Source of the DNA: a bacterium
Lineage (GTDB): Bacteria > Eisenbacteria > RBG-16-71-46 > CAIMUX01
Assembly (NCBI GenBank): GCA_030431975.1
Contig: JAUIHP010000005.1
Coordinates: 124,001 to 188,000 of the forward strand
Length of the DNA: 64,000 bases
Direction of reading: 5' to 3'
Shown here: piece after piece, positions 35,501-44,500 of the stretch
Position numbering within the stretch: the first letter of the stretch is position 1
How the letters are laid out: the number at the start of each line of letters is the position of its first letter
Position numbers and translations under genes: made by a program
The notes under the pieces: generated by a model
Databases searched by the model: none
The model's input: only the letters and a program-made list of their open reading frames with translations
Told to the model about the DNA's origin: nothing

Positions 35501-38500
35501 TCGCCGGCATGACGCCACTGCATCGTGATCGACTCGACGTCTGCGTCACCGGTGTTGACGGTGAACAGAGCGTCCCAGGTGTGCTGATCCGGATGGATCG
35601 CAAAGCTGCTGTGATCAACGATGCCGTCGTCCGTGTACTCGACGGAGTCGGTGAAGTTGGCGTAGTCCACGGACGGACCCTCACGGTCGATCTTGACCTG
35701 GATCCGCGTCGCGTCCTCACCTGCCGTCTCGTTGTCGTCGTAGTCCACGACCGTGGCGTAGATGACGTGCGTTCCTTCCGGATAGGCGTCGGCCTCCCAG
35801 AGGATCGAGAAGTCTTCATCAAAGTTCGTATCGACACCGATCAGGACCGGATCGCCGGTTCCGAACGGAACGATGTAGACATTGATGTGGGACACCGTTG
35901 CACCGTCGCCGCCGACGGAACCGCCGACCTCCACATCGCCGCTACCGGAGATGCAGTAGACCTCGACCGGGTCGACCCAGTCGCCGTCGATCATCATGAC
36001 GTAGGCGCGAGGATTGTTCTCCTCGGTGTCGTTGAGAATGATCAGCTTCTCGCACGGAGCGAAGCCATCGGCAGCCGTGTCCTCGTTTCCGGCGGTGTCT
36101 TTCGCCACCATCCGGATACGGACGTACTCGTCGATGTAGCCGCCATCTTCGTCGTAGCCGAACTCAGTGAACTGTGAACCTGCCGGAGTCCAAGTCATCG
36201 TGTACTCAGCGCCGTTGTTCGGAGCCTCGAGCCACGGGTCATCGGAGTTATCCAACGGGGTCGGGTCCAGGGTGAACCAGATGTTGGCGTCGCTACCGTC
36301 GAAGGTAGAGGCGATTCCATCGGCGCCCGGATACATGTTCACGTCGCCGGAGCTGAACGTGCGATCCGCGTCGGCGTCGAACCAGATCTCGTCGATGCCG
36401 TTGTCATAGTCTCCGCCGTGACCGTTGCCATTGAAGGTCTCGTCCACGAAGAAGAGGGCACTGAAGCGAGCCTGGAAGCGAACTTCCGCAATGTCGTTGC
36501 TACCGGCCGTCGCGACCCAGTCACCCTCCGGAATACCGGCGATGGTGATCGTGTCGGAGTACTTGTAGACCGCGCCGTCAAGCGGGCTGGTCGGACAAGT
36601 CGTCGGCTCGGCAGAGTCGATGAGGAGCTGGAACGGGTCACCGTAGACGATGTTGTAACCGCAGTCCTTGACCACGGCACGCAGCCATACCGGCGAGATG
36701 CGCTCGTCGTCCTCGTCGTAGATTCCATCCAGGTCGTTGTCGTAGCCATCGCTACCCTGATCGTCCGGGGTCCAGGAGACCCACCAACCGTCCTCCGTCT
36801 CGGAGTCGGTCTCGATCTCGAACCAGATACCGCCCTGGTTGGGGCTGTACTGGAACTCGACCCAGTCGATACGGAGGACGTTGAAGTCCTCGTACGGGTT
36901 GTCGTTGACGCTTGCCCAGATGTGGTACTCGTTCGCCGGGCTGACCCGATCGCCCGCGAACGGACGGTCGATGTCGGTAAGAACGGTGAGGTAGCCGTCC
37001 TCGAGGACCGGATCTTCAACATCGTAGATGAAGACAACCGGACCCTGCGGCTGATCACCGCCCGGCGTGTTGCTGTTCATCGTCGTGCCGCTATTGCCGT
37101 TGTCATCCGTCGCCGTGGCCACCGCACGGTGGACGCGGGCCGGATAGAGGTCCATGGAACCGTCAACATTGACGTGCCAGAACGGCGTGGACGGAACGTC
37201 GATGATCGAGACCGTCGCTGCACCCGGAACCGGATTCGGTCCGTTGTTCCGCGCATCGACGACTCGGTCCTGCGTATCACCGACCAGGTCAACCTCGAAC
37301 TCGTACCAGTGCGTCGTTCCGACGAAGAGGCGCGGGTTGATCTGGAAGCAGTCCTCCATCTCGTCCATCTCGAACTTGTAGGGCCAGCTGGCGCCTTCGT
37401 CCGTGGAGACGTAGAGGATCACGTTCTCGATGTCGGTCGGATCCCACTGCGTGTAGTCCTCCGGATAGAAGGTCACCGGCAGTGCGTCGATCGTGGTGAC
37501 CGACGTTCCAACCATATTCATGTCGTATGACATCTCGGCCGTCTCACCCGTCTCCGGGTTCTCGGACGTGATGTCGAGCGTGACCGACTCGATCGTGCCG
37601 CCACCAACATCCTCAGCAGTGACGAAGACGTCCGTCTCCTTGCCACTCAGGATGAAGGCGTGGTCGTAATCGCTGTCGTCGTTGATGTCATCACCACAGG
37701 TGAAGAGCGGGTTACCCGGGGTGTTCCAGTCCGGATATGCGTCCTGGTTGTCCCGCGGCTCTTCGCTGTAGGCCAGACCCCAGATCATGACCTCCGGACG
37801 ATCCTGATCCTCGAGGACCAGGTAGTTGCCCTCGGAGCGCGGCGTCTCGTCGACGTCGCAGTCACCACCGAAGAGCCAGTCGCCGTTGAGGTCGAAGCGG
37901 GCCTGAGCAATGAGGTCATAGGCATCGGTGTTGCCGACGTCCCAACCGAAGTCGGCCGGGTCCGGAACTCCACCGTCCTCTGCCGTCCATTCGACAGAGT
38001 AGGGGCCGAACTCGTCGCCGCTCTCGATGAGCGTCCAGGCACCGAAGTTGTAGCTGACCGTGACGACATCCTCAGCTGCCGGGCGGGCACCGAAGACGAT
38101 CGCGTTGCTTCCGGCGTCAACCGTGACGTCGAGAACCGTCGGAGCCGCAACTCCGGCCAGACTCTCGTGGCACGTGGCCATCTCGCCGTTGACGTAGACC
38201 GCAACACCGTCGCAGACGCCCTCGACACTGAGGACCGTCTCCGCGAGCGGCTCGGACACGTACGGAGCCAGCGGCTGCACCATGGTCGGATCGATGGACT
38301 CACCGAGGCGACGCGGAGCGAACCAGAAGCGAACCGAGGTCGTCTCCCAGCCGGCTTCACCGGTCGGGATGTCCGCGGTCATCGTGTACTCGTCGCCAAC
38401 GGCGGCCGTGTCCGGCTCAGCCGGCGGAGGCGCCGGAGAGTCGATGAAGGCAAAGTCAGCCGTACCGTTGCCGAACTTGTTGAACTCCCAAGGATTGGTC

Positions 38501-41500
38501 GGCGGGTTGGTCATGTTCCCGCCTTCGTCGGACGCACTCGGATAGAACTGGTAGGCACCATCCGGGATGAGGTCCGTGTTCACGATGAAGTCGTACGGGT
38601 AGACCGTGTCGACCATCGTCCAACCCTCGTCCGACATCGACTTCCACTGCATCTGCTCGAACGTCAGATCTGCGTAGCATCCCGGATCGAGACGCCACAT
38701 CAGGTCGACTTCGACGATGGCGGTGATGTCCTCAGCCGTAACGAAGACGGCCATGGAGTCGGTGTCGTCGCTGATCGAGGCCACACCGTCGCCGTCCATG
38801 ATGGCCGGGAAGACGTCGATCTCGGCGCCGTTCGGATCCTCAACTCGGATCACGTCGGCTTCCGGAGCCACGTTTTCGCCGATGATCACAGCCAGGACGG
38901 CCGGATCGTCATCAGCACGGTAGGTGTCGCAGTTGTAATCATAGGCCGTTGCACGGAAGAGGACGTTGACGTCCGCCCAGAGCGGCAGGGCCTGAATGTC
39001 AAGGTAGACACAGTAAGGATCACTGTAGTCTTCCGGACTTCCCGGTTCGTCGGCGGCAGGGTCCCCGGAAGTCGGGTCCTCGTCGACGACACCGTCGAGG
39101 TCGTTGTCATCACCGTCGATCGGATCTTCACCGACCAGCGGGCGCAGCGGCCATCCGTCCGGGGTATCGACGACGCCGTTCGCACCCGCGAAGCGGACGA
39201 AGTCGACGCCAGAGTCGTACATGAAGTTGCCGTTGATATCGTTGAAGATCTCGTCTTCGCCTTCGGCCTGGAAGCCGAGTTCATCGTCGATATCCGCGTA
39301 CCAGTCCTGATCGTTGTTGACGTCCAGGTTGTCCCAGGTCACACCGCCGTCGAGACTGATCTCGAACAGTACGCGGGCGATGTCGTCGGAACCGGCGGCG
39401 CAGAGCTCCAGCCAGTCATTGACACCAGCGACGTAAGGCTGAACGTCCGGAGCGGAGACGTCGAGTTCGGTTCCATCAGGCAAGGTGATGGTGGTGAACT
39501 CAGCTTCCGGCTCTTCGGTATCGATGCGAACTGCTTCGATCTCTTCCGGATTCTGGTTCTCCGGCTCGTAACAGGTGTACTCGATGACGTCTTCCTGGTT
39601 GGTCTCATCGATGGCGATCGACCGGACGAGGTAGTTACCTTCCGGCAGGCCGGTGCCATCCCACGAGACGTTCCAGCGATCGAGGGCATTGTTGTCACCC
39701 GTGAGGCGGTTCTCTTTGAAGATCCAACCCTGCGGACGGACAGCAGCGCCACCGCGGGCCGCGAGGGTCACGTCAGCGTAGTACTCATCGTCCTCGAACT
39801 CGGTCAGTGCGACGCCGTCCGGAATGTCAGTCGCATCTCCGATGACCACGTAGTCGCCGCCGCCGGCGAAGTCATCATCAACGAGGCTGAAGAATCCGTC
39901 GTTGTTGTCGTCGACGACGACCGGATCGCGGTGCGAGTAACCGTCGTTGTCCGGGTCCCAGTACTTGTAGTTCTCGTCTCCGTCGTTCATGTCGAAGACG
40001 TAGGCGATGTCTTCCAGCGCGGTTGCGTTCGTGACGCGCTCAGCCGACGGGAAGTAGAGAACGGCGTCGCCGCGTCCCGTGTCCTCGTCGTCCGTAGCGA
40101 TCGACAACCAGCTGCTGCCGACGTCGAGGTCGGTGGCGCAGTTGTCACCATCCATGTCGTAGAAGTACTCGAACCGCACGCGGTCGATCTCATAGTCATG
40201 GATGTAGTGGAGCGCATAGAGGTCGAACTGGGTCGTTCCAGCACAGACCTCAGGCTGGATGTAAGCCCGGAGCGGCTCGGAGCGAATGCAGACCGTCGTG
40301 ATGAAGGCGGTCAGCTCACCGCTGTTGCCTTCGATGTCGATCGCATAGGCCCGGATGTCGTAGTCACCGGTCTCCAGGTTGATCGTGTTCCAGGTCGCGA
40401 CGACCGGGTCCGTCCAGTCGACGGTCTGACCGCCGGTGCTGAAGGTGTCGCCGTGGACCGTTTCAATCGGGAGCCATCCCAGGTCCGGCATGTCGCCGAC
40501 CGGGTTGTACTCAAAGATGACCTGGACGATGTCATTGGTCTGGTAGTCGTCCGTCTCGCCGAAGTTGCCGGCAACGGAAGAACCGTTCCACTCGTCGTCG
40601 TCGGTGCCCGGGATACCGTCGAGACCGGCATCGTCGATGCCTTCCTCGTAGATTCCGTTGCCGTTGACGTCGTCTTCGTCCGTGTCTCCGTCACCGTCGT
40701 CATCGACGCCCGCGTCACCCGAGGCGACGTCAAGACCACCGGTCCAACCGATGTCGTCGTTGTCGTCGATGTCGGCGAAGAGCGCGATGCTCGAATCCGG
40801 CGGCACGCAGGCGCCATCTTCCAGGTTCGTGTCGTCGTGGATCTGGACCAACGTCGCCGTCGGCTCCGTTCCGTCGATCACGATGACCTGAAGGACGCAG
40901 AGATCTTCCTCAGCCGTCGTGTTGCCGAATTCGTCGGTGGCACGTGCGCGGAAGTAGACCGTGTCCGCGTTGGCGGCCGGGTAGTTGTCGACGAAGAACA
41001 TGGAACCGCCGTCCGGCCACTCTGCAGTGAACGGAGCGGTCATGTCCGTGACCGTGAAGTCGATGGTGTCGAACTCAGGGTCGCTGGAAGCCTCGAAGGT
41101 CATCTCGACGGCGTCCGCATCGGTCACGCCCGTAAGGGTGTATGTGCCCGGGTGCTTGCCCGCGTCGTAGATCTGGATGCCGTCCGTGTCCGGATCGACG
41201 TCAGCGAAGTCTTCCGGCGCATCGCCGCTGTCATCACAGCCCGGGATCTCTGCCGGCGGGGCCGTCAGGTCGAGCGTGAAGGAAATCGGCTCGCTCCAAA
41301 CTTCGCGCGTGTTACCGGCCTTGTCGGCGGCAACGAGGCGGAGCTGGTGCTGCGTCTCTCCGTCAGCGGTGAGTCCGTAGATATTCGTCAGGAGCTCGAA
41401 GTCCAGGTTCTCACTCGAGTGCGTGTCAAAGAAGTTGAACTCCATCGACGAGGTCGAGTCAGCGGCGCCGCCGAACGTGTATCCCGTGGTCGGGAAGGTA

Positions 41501-44500
41501 CGGGCGGAGGCCGTCAGGACTTCGTAACCATGGCCGACGACTTCGCTGTAGGCGACGCCGTTGCCGTAGAACGGCTCCGTATCGGAGTTCGTTCCAGTGA
41601 TCGGACGCGTACCCATGATGTGGGAAGCGTCGACATAGATCACGGTCGGATCCACGCCAGGTCCCGGCGTCGGGGCATCCCAGTCAGCCGGCATCGGCGG
41701 GTCGTTGATTCCGAGGGTCGAGAAACCGGAGTCGTCGAGCGAGACCGGAACCGCGACAGCTTCACCGTCGGCAATACCGTCCTCGTTGTCGTCGTTCTCA
41801 CCGTTTCCGTAACCGACGTTTTCCGGCTCTTCGTCCGCTTCGTCGACCTGACCGTCGTTGTCGTCGTCGAAGTTGTTCGTCCGGCTCTCGTCGATGTTGT
41901 ACCAACGGATCTTACCGACAGCGCCGCCTCCGGCGAGACCGCCGTTGGCGTAGGAGTCGTACACGAAGAACGCATCGTTGTCGTTGTCCGTGTAGTCGTT
42001 CATACAGTGGAGGCCGTTGCCGTAAGTGGCCGCGGCGTCGGCCGTCGAGTCCTGCGATGCGGCGTGGACCTCGCGGTCGCTGAAGTCGATACCTTCGCCG
42101 ACCTCGTCCGCCTCGCCGTCTTCGTCATCGTCGAATCCGCCAGCCTGCGTAGCGGTGGAGTCGGCGTCTTCGTCGTACTCCATGGCGCCCGGGAAGTTGT
42201 CCCCGTTGGCGTCGCTGGCAGAACCGAAGTCCGGACCCGGGTCAAGGGTCAGGTCGACCCAGTCACCGAGGCTCGGACGCAGACGGATGCGCGAGTAGAG
42301 GACGTCGGCATCGCTGAGCGACGAACTCGTGAAGTCGACCCAACGACCGAGGTTGTAGGTCGGGCTTCCCGGGGCGATCAGGTTGTCGCCGCCGTCACTC
42401 GTCATGTCGGTCTCGTTCGCCAGGTAGGTAATCTCGGCGTGAGTCGGCTCGCGGACATCAATCCGCGCAACGAAACGACGCTCCGGGTCACCACCGGCAT
42501 GAACGGTCAGGTGCGAGAGAGAGCGGTTGGAGTCTGCGATCGCGTCCGCGAACGGAAGGTTGCGATCGAAGGCATCCGGTCGCTCAGCACCGTCGATTCC
42601 GTTGTCAGAGACATAGATCGGAACCGGAGTGAACGGATCCAGGGATGCGTTCGGGTTCGGGTTGGCCAGCGGGTAACCCTGCTGGACCGTTCCGCGAACA
42701 CCATTCGCAACCTGGGAAGTCACTTCGTACCAACCGAACTCGTCGGGGTCCCGGGAGTCCAGGTCCGGCTCACCCGGATCCCAGATGTGATCACCGGAAC
42801 TGCCGTCGTCGGTGGTCTTGACGTTGAGGAACGTTTCACCCGGCTCAAACGTGCCGGAACCGTTCTCGTCGACGAACGGGTCGCCGAACGTCATCATTCC
42901 GTCACCTTCACCCGGGTCATTCGTACCGTCAACACCGTCGAGACCGACGTCATCGTTGAGCGGCTCGCCGAGGTCGTAGTCACCACTACCGTCGACGTCC
43001 GTGAACGTGTCCCAGTCGTTGTCGTTATCGACTTCGTCGGCACCGAGTGAGGTAAAGAGAATCGAGTCGGCAGGTGTACCGAATCCGGTCACATTGCCGC
43101 TCGTCAGGTCAACCTGGCTGAAGTCTGCCCAGATGTGGAGAAGAGCACTGCGTGCCTCCACCGTGGTTCCGGCGCAGTCCGTGTAGCCATCGTTGGCCAG
43201 GAGTCGGATATTGATGTAGTCCCCGTCGTTGTAGCAGCGATAGGGATTCCACGGGTCAAAGACGTAGTCGGGGTAGGTCGTACCCGCGTCTCCGAGAATT
43301 TCCGGATAGGTCCTGTCGTAGATGATCGTGGTCGCCGCCGAGTACTCCTCGTTCTGGCGATTGATCAGGTAGACGCAGTCCGTGTCCGGGCTTTCGATGT
43401 GAATCGGCGAGAAGCTTCCGTCCGGGTTCGGGATACCGCCGCCGAGGCGCATGTCCAGAGCCGGATCCGGGCCGTCGTAGACGAGAACCGAGTCCGCGTC
43501 GCACGGAATCGCACCGGAGTCACCGTAGACGTAGTGCCAGACCATACCGTCGAGGGAGTCGCCGACGACGTGAATGACGTCGTGGTCCCACAGCATGGAG
43601 TCCGGCTCGGATGGCAAGGATGCATCCGTGATGAAGTCGCGCGGAGAACACAGCGGACCAACGATGAACGGACCGAAGAACTCGGCCGATTCGTTGTTGT
43701 CCTGGATCCTCGCAACGTTTCCTTGGTAGTCCGCAGCCGCGATGATGACTCGCATCTGATCGCCGGTCGCGAGGACGATACCGTCCGTACTTAGCGAGAC
43801 GTTCTCGACGATCGTGAACCCGATCCGAATGAGGTCGTCCGTTCCGTACGGGTGGAGGTTGCCCAGCGGAATGGCATTGCTCAGATTCGCGTTCATCCAG
43901 TCGTCATCGAGATTCGGAGTCGCACTATAGAAAAGGAAGTACTGGTCGGAATCGTCACCGCCCGTCTCACTCCAAGCGATGAAGACCGAGTCCGTACCCG
44001 AGCCCGAATCGTAGATGTCGTAGGTCAGGTCGAGGTCTTCGTTGATCTCGACGGAATACGGACGGGACTCGTCCTCGATGCAGATCGGGCTGATGTCCGC
44101 CAGCTCGTCGCCGGAGACGCCTCCGAGGAAGCCACTGCCCGGCGCACCGTTGACCTGAGATCCCGGCATCGGAAACTGGCCGGATTCCCAGCCGTCGATC
44201 CGAACGCGAGTCAGGTCCCCGATGGTCTCGGTGGAGACGGTCAGGGTGAGCCCGGTGAGATCTACGTTCGTGAAGACGAAGTCACCGATGACCGCAGCGC
44301 GCGACATCGGCTCGTTGATCCAGATGATCAACTGGTCGTCCGTGCGGGTAACCGTACCCTGGTCGTCGAACGACGAGCGGATGATACCCGGACCGCGCGC
44401 GATCGAGACGACAGAGGCTGCACCAGCGTCGCCCTGATAGTCGAGCAGGTCGGTTGCACCGTCACCGATCGTACCCGCGCCGTCGGCCGGAGCCGCTGCG